In this document: positions 1-9,676 of the stretch, piece by piece
How positions within the stretch are numbered: position 1 is the stretch's first letter
Layout: every line of letters starts with the position of its first letter
Assembly (NCBI GenBank): GCA_001599755.1
Contig: BCHX01000006.1
Location: 1,909,336 to 1,973,335 of the forward strand
Length of the DNA: 64,000 nt
Source of the DNA: Gliomastix tumulicola
Lineage: Eukaryota > Ascomycota > Sordariomycetes > Hypocreales > Bionectriaceae
Direction: 5' to 3'
The notes under the pieces: model-generated
Seen by the model: only the letters and a program-made list of their open reading frames with translations
Database searches by the model: none
What the model was told of the DNA's origin: nothing
Translations under genes and position numbers: made by a program

Positions 1-603
1 TTCGATGACCTCTACCCCATGTTTATCCTCTTCCCCGTCTTCGCCACACTATTCGGGCTGTACGGCCGCGTCAAGCGCATCTTCGTCGGCATGGATATTA
101 TCGAGGACGAGGAGGACAACCCGACAGGATACGGCACGGGGTCCTGGCGCGAGGGCCGTGATCTCATTGAGCGGGAGCTCCGAGGCAACTCGCTCAGCCG
201 ACGAGACGACGCCTTTGCGAGGCTAGGCGCAGCAGTGGGCAATCCCGGCCACCGCGCTGCTCCGGTTCTATCTATCCCGGCAGCCCGTAACGCGGCGTCC
301 TCTCCGGCGCGGTCACCAGCCAGGGCTCCCGCACGTACGGGCCGCGCCGGTCAGTCCTCACGGCCAACACCCCATCTCGACGAGCCTCAGGACGAGAACA
401 TCTTCTCCATCATTGGGCACCGCATGAAGAACACCATTGACAACATCGAAACGCCTCAGTGGGTGCAGGACTTCGGGCAGGGCAAGAAGCCCAAGTGGAT
501 GGGCGGAGAGGATCGCCAAGGCGAGTCGAGCGGCGGCCAGAGCAGCAACGCGAATTCCGACATTCGAAGATGGTTCGGTGGCGAAGGCAACATTCGACTT
601 TAG
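1..603 (+). CDS. C-terminal part of an unidentified membrane protein (5' end outside window)
   Basis: The reading frame is open from the first base and ends at 603, so this is the last exon of a gene that begins outside the window. It starts FDDLYPMFILFPVFATLFG, a hydrophobic segment that looks like the last transmembrane helix. A basic stretch (YGRVKRIFVG) follows, then a polar tail of about 170 residues rich in Ser, Pro, Ala and Arg, with a short amphipathic part (IFSIIGHRMKNTIDNI) and a WMGGEDR segment. I do not recognise the family. The topology suggests a membrane-anchored protein with a cytosolic tail. It is convergent with the CorA-like gene. Confidence 0.7.
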   Translation, partial: FDDLYPMFILFPVFATLFGLYGRVKRIFVGMDIIEDEEDNPTGYGTGSWREGRDLIERELRGNSLSRRDDAFARLGAAVGNPGHRAAPVLSIPAARNAASSPARSPARAPARTGRAGQSSRPTPHLDEPQDENIFSIIGHRMKNTIDNIETPQWVQDFGQGKKPKWMGGEDRQGESSGGQSSNANSDIRRWFGGEGNIRL

Positions 604-849
604 ACTATTTAATATCTTCTCTTTTTTGTATGGCTCGGCGAACCAGGAGGATATCTGGGGCACGCCCGTAGTTGGCATACTATCGGGCACGGGGCAAGGA
701 GTTCGGTGTCAATATGCCTGCTCAGTCGGGGTGTAAATATTCTGCCTAGCATGACAATCACGCACAAAATACTACGACCCTAAATCTTTCAACTCTTGGG
801 GAGGCAGATCTCGCCCGTGAACCTTTGGTGATTAGGGCTTTACCCTTGA

Positions 850-1140
850 TTAGGCCTTTACTGCGGCCGTAGCGATATTCGACTTCCAAGTGCGCGTTTT
901 GTTCAGGGCTCTCTGTCGGAGATGTGCCATGATCTCCTTCTCCATCTTCTCGATGTCCGTCGCCAACTTCTCGTCCTCTTTCTTGTACCGGCGCTCCCGG
1001 CGACGATCGTACCACAGCCAGAAGAAGACGATGAGAGCGGTGATGGGCACAGTCGTCACGATGTAGATCCATATGTCGCTTGAGACTGGTGTAGCGTCTA
1101 TGTTCGCAGCCTTCAGTCCATGATTCGGTTCGTGTTTTCG

Positions 1141-1188
<48 letters not shown>

Positions 1189-2958
1189 GGACACTCACCA
1201 GCTTCGTAGTTGAAAAAGGACATGCCAAAGACGGAGGCGAGATAGGTCCCGGGCAGGAAGAGCACACCGAGGAGGGAGAGCGTCTTCATGGCGGTGCTGT
1301 CCCTCTTGCTCGCATGCGCTATCTTCTTTTGCTCTCCGGCGATCTCGAGGTTGAGCCGCGCCTCGCGCTCCCGGCTGGTGTGGTATAGCTACTCATTTGT
1401 ACCCGTCAGTTGAACTCCTTTCCCAAGAGGGGGGGCGCGCGGTTTGCGGGATGTTGTTAGAACTCACCGATTCACGCTGCACTTGAAGCCTCTCCAGCGT
1501 CGTGTGTATGTAGTTCTCGAGTCCCTGGAGCTTGACCTGGTAAAAGTCGATCCTCGACAGCAGACTCTCATGCGACCGCTCAACGACCTTCCTCTCCGCC
1601 CTTTCCGCGTCACTCTCCATCACCACCGCCTCCTCATTCTCCTTGTTCTTGTCCTTGTCCTCCCTGAGAGATCGCAGGATCCGTCGCTGGCGCTGGAACG
1701 ACTCCATCGCCTTCTCCATCTCCTTGGCGAGGGCAGCATACGCCTGCGGCCTCTTCCACAGCACGCTCCCGTGGCACTCGACCAGATCCCTGCTCAGCCC
1801 GTCCACCTCGAACACGAGGCCCTCCCCGCCGGGACCGGGGTGCCCGTGCGTGGCGGCAAAGTCCCTCATCTCGGCGTCGTCGACCTCGTCGCGCATCGAC
1901 ACGGCCGTCTCGAGGTACCGCAGCCAGTCGCGCGCCTTGCGCTGCTGCTCGTCGTTCTTCGGTGAGAGGTCGAGCGCGAGGACGATGACGGGGAGCAGCA
2001 TCGGGTGTCCGACCTCGAGGGCGGCGGCCCGGAGCACGGACAGGGCGGGGACGACGTCCGAGGTCGGTGTGCCCTTGATGTAGCCCGACGTGATCCCCGT
2101 CGCGAACGAGTGCGAGAGCATGAGCTCCCAGCCTCGCGTCTTGCCCTTCTTCCGGACATCGGACTTGCGATGGACGATGTCTGCGCGCTCGCGGAAGCAC
2201 TCTTCTCTCAGCCTGGGATAACAAACACACACACACAGGCAAGTTCGATAATGGAAGAAGCCAGTGTCTTTTTCTCGCTTCTTGGGCCATTGGGACTACG
2301 CACTGGTCTTACTCACGCAGGTAACGGTCGTCCTCATCGCCGGTCAGGGCGCTCCAGAAGAACGGGCCAACGACGGACGTCGTCTCGATGGCCTTGAGGG
2401 GCAGCTTGAACGCATGCACCATGGACTTGTATTCGTCCTTGGAGAGGGAGATGTGCTTGGGCGCGAAGGTCTGGTTGTGCGTCGCATGGACCTGGACTCT
2501 GTACCAGCACCCATCGTCAGCCTCCTCATACACATCTTTATCACGTAGAGGAATTGAACTCACACAAGACGCAGTCCGCTCACCAACTTGGTGCCCCGTG
2601 CCAGATCATCTGGGGGCGCAAACACACCCTACACCGTCACTTCAGTCTTCATCCCCAATTGTCGGATCATCTTGAGATCTGACGCCTACCCTGCGGTAAA
2701 GAAAATTTTCAAATTCATCCGGCTCCAAAAGGTGCTCTCCGTCCACGGTTTGTGAGGAATCCTAGTGATCTCCAGTCAGTCCCGCCGTATTCTTCCAAAT
2801 ATCGACGATAGCCAAGCCAAGCCCAGCCGGCCGGTAGAATACCAGAAAAAAAAAATGGCACGTGGACTCACAGAATAGTTGAGGATCTCCAGGTACTTTG
2901 TCGTCTCATTAACGACGACGCATTTGTCTACAAAGTCATTAAACATGTACTCATCCAT
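850..2958 (-). CDS. CorA-like Mg2+ transporter family protein
   Basis: Seven exons fit: 2958-2872, 2761-2690, 2628-2564, 2498-2313, 2212-1468, 1388-1199 and 1097-850, giving 530 residues with all phases consistent. The C-terminal part has the fungal CorA-like pattern: a long charged helical region, TLSLLGVLFLPGTYLASVFG leading into GMSFF, then a second membrane helix (DIWIYIVTTVPITALIVFF) and a basic tail. CorA proteins are pentameric divalent-cation channels whose pore signature is G-M-N after the first helix. Here it reads G-M-S. The role is inferred as Mg2+ or related cation transport, or a CorA-fold protein without transport. The intron at 1098-1198 holds a 43-nt homopolymer. The N-terminal Met at 2958 is the first ATG of its exon. 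A further upstream exon is possible. Confidence 0.8.
1141..1183. repeat. 43-nt poly-A (poly-T on coding strand) tract in CorA-like intron
   Basis: There are 43 consecutive A on the + strand. On the coding (minus) strand this is poly-T inside the intron between the two membrane-spanning exons, where it could act as a very long polypyrimidine tract. The length is likely to vary between reads. Confidence 0.95.
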
Positions 2959-3341
2959 CGTGAAGGTCGTCTATTCATAGGCGCAAAATAGCAAGAATAC
3001 AGCAGCGCGAAAAAATGAAGTAATAAGAGAGGTTGTGTTCTTGGGCTTGGCTTCAATTGGCGGTGGCCTCCGGAATATGAGGAGCTGGGGATCGATTTGA
3101 TCGCTGAGTCAGACCAATACAATGCTTGCACGCGCACGAAACGAACAGGATGACTGCATACAACATGCATCAGATCTTCACCCCCCCAGAGCCGGCTGCC
3201 TCCCGTGGTTCGCAAATTGGAATTTCCACCAGATTGGATGGAGCCCTCGGTAGCGCTAAACGTCCAGCCCGGGGTTCGTGTCTGTGACTATGACCTTCCA
3301 GTGAAACCTCAAGAATACTAGTAGGTAATAGTCTCGATATT
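2959..3341. other. Intergenic region, nothing further recognised
   Basis: This 383-bp stretch lies upstream of the CorA-like gene and downstream of the kinase-like gene, both on the minus strand. The open frames here show no family motif, and I see no RNA gene. Confidence 0.6.
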
Positions 3342-4193
3342 TCAATTTTTCAGATTACCATCATTGTCCAATCCAGCAGGCAGAGCTTCCTCTAGTTCGA
3401 TCAGCACATCTCGTGCAGTCTTGAACTGCCTCATCCAGCACTTCAAAATCACAGCACCCCCTGGCAGATGCTGGACGTCGGGGAACTGCTCCGCTTTGAA
3501 CTTGGGGAAGACCACTTGTTCCTCCCACTCGAGCCTGTCGTCGATGTCGATAAACCTCCCCGGGGTTTCTTTGTACGGCCATCTGCCCGTGAGGATAGTA
3601 TAGAACATAGAGCCCATCCCAAAGATATCCAGCAGCGGGCTGGAGGTGTTCTCAAACACGGGGCTGTAGAATGGACCGTCCGGGAGCGACAGCCCGTCCA
3701 GGCCCAGTTCTTCGCAGACCGAACCCCCGAAGTCGCTGAGTTGCAGGTTCCGGGCGCCCGGCGTTGTCTCGTGCACGAGAACGTTGCCTGGGCGGAGGTC
3801 TGAGTGCACGATGCCGTGGCTGTGGAGGTAGTCGATGCCTTCTGCGAGTTGCCGGCACCAGACTATGCGCTGGGAGAGACTCGTAGATGGGTGGCCATCT
3901 AGGTAGGCTTGGAGATTGCCATGGCTGGCTTGGCTCAGGAGTATCCCGTCTCCTCGAAAGCCGAGGAATCTAAGCGGGAATCAGCGACCGCGAGGTAGGG
4001 ACAAGGCATCCATAGTGAATTACCTAACGATCCTAGGATGGTGGTCTAGTTTCTTGAGGATCTGCCGTTCGACATTGAAACAGTTGACAATTCGTGGATC
4101 GACTTCCGACTTGCCCAAATATATTACGGGCTCTTTGCAGACAACACCTGGAGAGACTTGTTCAATGATGCTTGTTGATCCTAAGTCTAGCAT
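3342..4193 (-). CDS. Small protein kinase-like protein (degenerate catalytic loop)
   Basis: Two exons (4193-4024 and 3969-3342) encode 265 residues, about one minimal kinase domain. The order of motifs is: a weak glycine-loop region near the N-terminus, VVCKEP as the candidate Lys strand, VERQIL as helix C, HGIVHSDLRPGNVLV as the catalytic loop (H-R-D changed to H-S-D, with Asp and Asn kept), LSDFGGS as the Mg-binding DFG, then DIFGMGSMFYTILTGRWPY as helix F. It keeps Asp and DFG, so it may still phosphorylate, but the missing Arg suggests it is not controlled by activation-loop phosphorylation. There is no extra domain. Small kinase-like genes of this type are common and poorly characterised in filamentous fungi. 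The substrate is unknown. Confidence 0.75.
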
Positions 4194-4458
4194 TGCTGCT
4201 TCCTAAACATGAGCAACCTCGCGTAGTTGTAGACGACTTGCGTATCCTCGATCAACTTGCTGTAACACAAAACGCTCACGCTGCTAAGGAAATGGAAAAA
4301 CGAGAGAGAGAGATCTCCGTCAATTGCCAACAAGGGGTCAGCCTCGAATTGGAATGGCTGATGATGCAAGAGGAAGCTCCAGGGGTCAGGCACATTGATG
4401 CAGGGTAAGATAAGGTATGTAGTTGGTTAGGTAAGCTACTGCGTCTCGCCCCTGTTCC

Positions 4459-5487
4459 TCAAGCCCACACGGCCAATACCGCCATGATGCTCACGCCAAA
4501 AGAGACACACGAAAATGCGGCGACCTGGACTTTGACGGAGGCCCGCCTCATCTCTGGGTTGAAGATGAACTCCTTGGCCAGCAGCTCCACGAGCCCCGTG
4601 TACATGAGGATCCCCGCGCCGACCGAGTTGAAAATGCCCGTGACAAGGAGCTGCGTCTCGGCGTTGGACGGTTTGGCAGCGATGCCGATGGCGACGGCAA
4701 GCGGCGATGCCAGCGCGAAGGTGCAGGCGAGCAGGTACGGCCACCACGGGCTGCCTGGAGGCCATCGGACAGCGGCCAGACGGGATCCAAGGCCGAGTCC
4801 TTCGAAGAGCTGATGGATGGTGAAGACGATGGTGAGGATGGTCAGCTCGCTCGTCGTCGCCAGTACGAGTCCGATGAAGACGCTGTGGAAGACGACTCCA
4901 AACTCCAGTATGAAGATGGCGGACAACTGGCCGGGCAGCGATACCGACGGATCCTTGGCGTCGTCTCGTTGCTGTTGATCTTCGGCTTCGGGCAGGGTGC
5001 TCTGGACAGTCTGCGTGACTGAAGATTCACGAGTACAGGCCTCAACATCTGACTTGTTCCCAAAGGGCGACTGCAGAGGGACGGCGATCTGCACCTCCGC
5101 CCCGTGGCTGAAGCCGCTGCCGCCCCCGAAGCTCGTTGCGATCAGTTCGATCAAGACCATGGCCATCACTGTCATGAGGCCGATGGCAAAGGCCCAATCG
5201 TAGTCGCCCAGCCGTCCGCCCAGGCATTCGTCATGAAGAGCCTCGACGGCCGGGGACAGGAGATGCATCCATGCGGTGGCCGTGATGACGCCGGTCCCGA
5301 CGTGTTTGCAGGCGAACAGGGCGCGTGCCTGCCCTCGACCCCCTCGACCTGAAGACTTTCGCGACACCAGGATGGGAAGCAGTGCTCCGAGGAGGGACGC
5401 GGCGAGGAGGATGAAGCTGGCGGCAATGCGCAGCCCTCTTTGCCCGAGGTCAACGACCTCCCCGCATATCAGAGCAGCGTCCTCCAT
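4459..5487 (-). CDS. ZIP-family zinc/iron transporter
   Basis: A single exon encodes 342 residues from the ATG at 5487; the frame upstream offers only a TTG. The pattern is that of the fungal Zrt/ZIP family (plasma-membrane or vacuolar zinc uptake): about eight hydrophobic segments, a polar variable loop in the middle (near residues 125-165), then the two signature helices with metal-binding His, EFGVVFHSVFIGLVLATTS and IHQLFEGLGLGSRLA. The loop lacks the His-rich run often seen in Zrt proteins, which leaves open zinc versus another divalent metal. Regulation by zinc is typical of the family, but I could not define a Zap1-type site upstream. Confidence 0.9.
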   Translation of the reverse strand: MEDAALICGEVVDLGQRGLRIAASFILLAASLLGALLPILVSRKSSGRGGRGQARALFACKHVGTGVITATAWMHLLSPAVEALHDECLGGRLGDYDWAFAIGLMTVMAMVLIELIATSFGGGSGFSHGAEVQIAVPLQSPFGNKSDVEACTRESSVTQTVQSTLPEAEDQQQRDDAKDPSVSLPGQLSAIFILEFGVVFHSVFIGLVLATTSELTILTIVFTIHQLFEGLGLGSRLAAVRWPPGSPWWPYLLACTFALASPLAVAIGIAAKPSNAETQLLVTGIFNSVGAGILMYTGLVELLAKEFIFNPEMRRASVKVQVAAFSCVSFGVSIMAVLAVWA

Positions 5488-5871
5488 GTCTGGCTTTGGA
5501 TGTGTATATGGTGAGAAGGGATACAATTCGTAGGTACTAGGTTTTTGGGCAAATCATTCACTGTGGCATCTTAGGGCTCTGATGCATTTATACCTTGCGC
5601 CCATTGCGGCTTCCATCCCAACCCTGCCATTCCTACCCAGTTACCACTTACTTAAGGTAGACGCAGCCTCTTAATTTCTGAGGGACTTAGGTCGGGATTT
5701 TATGTCTATTATGAAGCCACATTCGGGGTAATACATGCCCAGCTTATGATCCCCGGACCCCGCCTTTACAAGAAAGTGCCAGCTGATCCGGGGTGGTCTA
5801 GAGCTGGATAATAAATGGCAAAAGGAAGGGGGGAGACCACCTCCATTGACTGTTCCAGCTCCCAACGAGGT

Positions 5872-5940
5872 ACTCGTCAATAGCCATGACGGGTGTAACT
5901 CGCCAAATAGCCGTGATAGGAACAGAAACTCGTCGATAGG
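5872..5940. repeat. Three imperfect direct repeats beginning ACTCG
   Basis: Units start at 5872, 5898 and 5928. Each begins ACTCGTC or ACTCGCC, followed by an AATAGCC/GATAGG core. Spacings are 26 and 30 bp. The third unit runs directly into the hairpin at 5945. Confidence 0.7.
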
Positions 5941-5944
5941 TATT

Positions 5945-5968
5945 AGCGGTAGTATCAGCACTACCGCT
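5945..5968. repeat. Perfect 9-bp inverted repeat (hairpin, 6-nt loop)
   Basis: AGCGGTAGT at 5945-5953 is the exact reverse complement of ACTACCGCT at 5960-5968, with loop atcagc. It lies about 180 bp past the SRPK-like stop codon and 460 bp before the ZIP start. Confidence 0.85.
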
Positions 5969-6142
5969 CATTCAGCAAGCCATAGCTGGATATCTATTCT
6001 CGATTTCGGCGTTTGCATGGGCCAGATTGCTACGAGGATCCCTTACATTAGCTTGTTTTACAGGGTACCCATGATATATTGAAGCTCGTTGGATATCTTT
6101 CCAAACAGGCGGTCGGTCCCGTTTCCACATCTCCCCCACCCC

Positions 6143-7734
6143 CTATGCTGCTCGGTTCGCCTTCTCTCGCTCTCGGATATGTTGCGACAAGAACTCGTCG
6201 CCAATTAGCTCGTCAGCTCGGGGCCTCTCCTCGGGCAGCCAGCGAAGCACCTTGCGTGCAAACGCGACGAACAGGTCATGATCTTCCCCCGATAGACGAT
6301 GCTCCCGTATCTCAAATGATTGTTCGGGGATTGGTGTAGATGCGATCCAGTTTCCTGAAGGTCCCCCCCCGTCAGTCTCGGCATCTAATCCAAAGACCAC
6401 TTGAAGAGGCTCGACTTACCATCGGCGTCCCAGTACTGGCGGCACTTCTCGCTGCGCTTCAGAAAGCTTGGTGGCGGTGGTCCTAGCAGAGACACCATCT
6501 CGGCAAGGTGCTGCTCGTCATCAAGCATGCCGTTTTTGCGGGCAAAGAAGAGCCGGCCGCCTTGGTACAAATCCCAGACCTGTCACGTCTTGAGTGAGTA
6601 TACGACGAAGGAGCACGTGTCGGGAGTGCTGCGTACCATTAGGCCGACAGACCATATGTCGATCTTGGAATCCCACTCCATGTCCAAGATCACTTCTGGA
6701 GCCCGATATACCTCGGGCATCACATCACCTCTGTGTTTTCCTTCTCCTACCCTAGCAGAGCCAAAGTCGCAGAGTGTGGCAACGCCATCTGTCAACGGCA
6801 CTCTCTGGGGAACATAGATTGTCCTGCCAGGGAGGGTTTTCCGGGGGGAAGGGTACTCCTCCTCAGTCCGTTCGACCTTTTCCCAGACCGACGGGTCGCG
6901 AACACTCATGAGAACGTTGTTCGGGGAGACATCTTACAGTTGGATTAGCCGTAAGAGCCGCGACATGGAAGGACGTATTGGGAGAGAAATCCTACCTGTG
7001 TGGACGACTCCGGCTTGGTGCAACAAGTCTAGAGCGAAAAGAACGAGCTGTAGGCTCTGTTGGAGGTGGCCCTTCTCCAATGCCTTTCCTGGCGTGAGAT
7101 TCCGCAGCTCAGTCAGCGTCATGCCCAGTGGCTCGAACAAGAGGCAGATATGTGATCCATGAGGACCCTTTATAGTGAAATCGTCGATCAGAAGCCGCAT
7201 ATAACGTATGCCGGGATGCTCAGCGCCGACGGAGCTGATGTACCGAGAGACAGAGGCTTCAGTCTCAGCTTGGCTTTGGACTGCATTTTTTCGGTCCGCG
7301 GTGCACACTTTGAGTGTCAGGTAGCGCTTGTCTCTGTCAAATACTGTCAGATACAAGGTAATTTAATGAAAAACAAGGGAGATATACTTGAGATCTCGAC
7401 AGAGCCATGCTGTGGAGCTGACACCACAGCCGAGTTTAGTGATAACCTGGTACCTGTCATTGAACACCTCGCCAATTTTCACAGGGTAAAAGTCGTCTGA
7501 ACGGTAGCCAGGTACTAGTTCCTCCTCAATTGGGGGCTCTGGAGGCAGCTCTTGAAAGCTGGCAGTTGCAAGATGCCGCGCAGGGCTATGTATAGCCATC
7601 CTCACGGGCCGCCAACCTCGACAGTACGGCTGTCTGGTTTTCCCGCTCGTCAATAGCCAGCCGGATTCTGGGACAGGGGAGCGCAAAGGCCGCAGTCGCA
7701 TCGACAATTTACTGGCTGGGCCCCGTCCTCTCAT
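6143..7734 (-). CDS. SRPK-like serine/threonine protein kinase
   Basis: Five exons (7734-7388, 7333-6996, 6932-6637, 6579-6420, 6354-6143) give about 450 residues with consistent phases. Motifs: GEVFNDRYQVITKLGCGVSS (N-lobe entry and glycine loop), LCRDLKDKRYLTLKV (Lys strand), HTDVSPNNVL (catalytic loop, H-R-D changed to H-T-D), LCDFGSARV (DFG), MPEVYRAPEVIL (APE region) and DIWSVGLMV (helix F). The YRAPEV block and the N-terminal PVKIGEVFNDRYQV are typical of the expanded SRPK-like kinases of filamentous fungi. True SRPKs phosphorylate SR splicing factors; for this divergent copy the target is unknown. The first ATG at 7734 has a purine at -3; a second lies at 7701. Confidence 0.8.
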
Positions 7735-8277
7735 TTCGGCTGGCGGAGCGGACACCTGCTGTTAAATGCGAGTTGTTTGAGGCTTCGAAGTATGATGAAT
7801 TCGAGGTGACCGTCGCTGTGTCGCGCGGGTGCGCGGTCTAGGTACCTAGGAGAGACCCACACATTTAACCCCTTGTAACAGACGCCAGACAGGCTCATCC
7901 AATCTCTTTTCGACCATCGCCTAGTGGTCTCCGTTGAGCACACTGCTACGCGCCGGGATATATCCGTCACCTTCACGTACGAGATTCGATTGGCGGTCCC
8001 AACGGTGCTAACCGCTCCCCCCATGCGCCGCTTGGCCCCGGCCAGGCTCCGGCATGGAGCTCGAGGTCTCCAACCATCAGGCTCACCAGCCAGAGGCCAT
8101 GAACGAAGAGATATATAAGGGTTGGGTGTCATTAATTGATGGGAGCAGCCAGTCTCTATCTACGCTTGACGCTTCTCCAATGCCTATCCAAACATCCTAG
8201 TTAGCGAATGCTTCTCCCCCGCTGCTCGATTCCACTTAGAACGATTGCTATTTCCTCGTCCTAGCACCAGTACAATC
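7735..8277. other. Divergent intergenic region (SRPK-like / orphan gene)
   Basis: This 543-bp stretch holds the 5' sides of both neighbours, so it probably contains two promoters. I see no conserved motif or coding exon in it. Confidence 0.55.
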
Positions 8278-8739
8278 ATGCTTCGCGGCACTGCTGCTCG
8301 CCTCATCCGGTACACCGGTGGAACCGTTCTCGAGGCCGTCGACCCTGCGTACGGCTCAACTATCCGTTCGGCTGGTACTGCACTGGAGACTAAAGTATTG
8401 ACCCTGCTTCGTCTCAGCCCCCTGTAAACTGACACGAGACCTCCAGCATCCTGAGATCGTCGAGGGGCGTATCCAGTAAGTGTTCTCTCATATCGCCGGA
8501 AGCTGCGCCATTCGAGCTATCGCTCACTCTTTATTAGAGGCAGCCAACCTCACTTGTCCAAGAAAGATCCTTCGGACACCAAAGAAGTGATTACTGTCGG
8601 TTACTATACCGCATCTGGAACCCGTGTGCTGTCTATTCACGCCCACGATGATGGGAGCTGGACTGAATTCTTCTCCCGCAGTGGGAAACGCATGGGAGGC
8701 ACTGATGGCGCGAGAGGCGGCGACTCGGGTAGCAAATAA
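8278..8739 (+). CDS. Small hypothetical protein with basic N-terminus (115 aa)
   Basis: Three exons (8278-8394, 8447-8475, 8538-8739) join in frame with canonical GT..AG introns of 52 and 62 bp. The protein begins MLRGTAARLIRYTGG, which is positively charged and amphipathic and could be a mitochondrial presequence. The middle has HPEIVEGRIQ, and the C-terminal half has EVITVGYYTASGTRVLSIH followed by a Gly/Ser/Asp-rich tail. I recognise no domain. The compact splicing and a short exon spliced in frame argue for a real gene. A structured inverted repeat lies just after its stop codon. Confidence 0.6.
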
Positions 8740-8762
8740 GCAGAGGCATTTGGAGGCTCATG

Positions 8763-8834
8763 GTAGTCCAGGTCGCGCGTGAGATTACCATTCACCACCC
8801 ACGACGAGCACCCACGATGAATGGTTTGGACTAC
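8763..8834. repeat. Nested two-arm inverted repeat in the presumed 3' UTR
   Basis: The outer arms GTAGTCCA (8763-8770) and TGGACTAC (8827-8834) and the inner arms ACCATTCA (8787-8794) and TGAATGGT (8818-8825) are both perfect 8-bp complements. A 16-nt bulge lies on the 5' side and 1 nt on the 3' side. The 23-nt loop carries CACCCACGA twice. It starts 24 nt after the orphan gene's stop codon. Confidence 0.8.
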
Positions 8835-9253
8835 GGGATATGTCTAGCCAGCTTCCCATGTCCTGGCGATGTGTCTGCCAGCTTGCAGCAAGTACTTGTT
8901 TTATTAGAACGGAGATATGGTGGACATTCCAAGAAAGTTCATCCTCAGCCGGTTCTATTATACAGCCACAACTTCATATCAAAGCGACAACGTACGTGAT
9001 TGGGGAAAGTATGCATTTCAAAAATGCGTTTAGCAAGTCATGATGCGTGACTGCTCGAGGCGCTACGGTCTGTATGGTGACGCAGGCGATGAGAAAACAC
9101 GTCAAGATATCGGTAGCAAGCTGCTCCGGTGCCTGTCAACATTTTGTGTGATGTGGTAAAGAAAGAATATGGAAGTGAGGAGCAACATCGCTTACCAATC
9201 ATAGATGCTGTCCTGCGCCCTCAGAGCTAAACAAGGTGCTTATAATGACCAAA

Positions 9254-9265
9254 TTTCACGTGAAA
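9254..9265. repeat. 12-bp palindrome TTTCACGTGAAA
   Basis: This perfect palindrome is centred on a CACGTG (E-box) core, in the convergent region between two 3' ends. Confidence 0.75.
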
Positions 9266-9560
9266 ACGTCCCATCAGAGGTGAATCAAACTCCGTATTCA
9301 ATAGGTGCTTTCGTCCAGAAAGCCAGGCCCTTCCACGCTCCATAGCCATTCCTTAGTAGCCCGTCCTTTCGACCATATTTTCAACATGCTCATCTTCACA
9401 GCCTCCGTTGAACCTCATTTCGAATCGTCTGCTCGTCGTCTCATCCACTAGTTCGTTTCAAGCACTAGCCGTTTCCCCCAATATCCAGCTTAGTGAAGCA
9501 CTCATTCTATACCGATACAATGAAACAATGCAAGCGTTATATCAATGTAACCCCGACCAA

Positions 9561-9584
9561 CCGACCGACCGACCGACCGACCGA
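9561..9584. repeat. CCGA tetranucleotide repeat (6 copies)
   Basis: Six perfect tandem copies of CCGA lie about 90 bp after the PKA stop codon, in the probable 3' UTR. Confidence 0.9.
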
Positions 9585-9676
9585 CACACGGCTCCTTAGA
9601 ACTCGGTAAAAAGATGCCCGTAACTGAACGCTTGTTAGCTCGCTGTAAACAACCCCCTTACTGACACGGGAACCAC

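Larger units (their letters stand above)
5488..6142. other. Intergenic region with short direct repeats and a hairpin
   Basis: This 655-bp stretch lies between the 3' end of the SRPK-like gene and the 5' end of the ZIP gene. There is no plausible coding exon. It contains three imperfect direct repeats (5872-5940) followed by a perfect 9-bp hairpin, both listed separately. Confidence 0.6.
8740..9676. other. Convergent 3' intergenic region
   Basis: This 937-bp stretch lies between the stops of the orphan gene and PKA. No coding exon is supported. It contains a nested inverted repeat (8763-8834), a 12-bp palindrome (9254-9265) and a CCGA tandem repeat (9561-9584). Confidence 0.6.
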
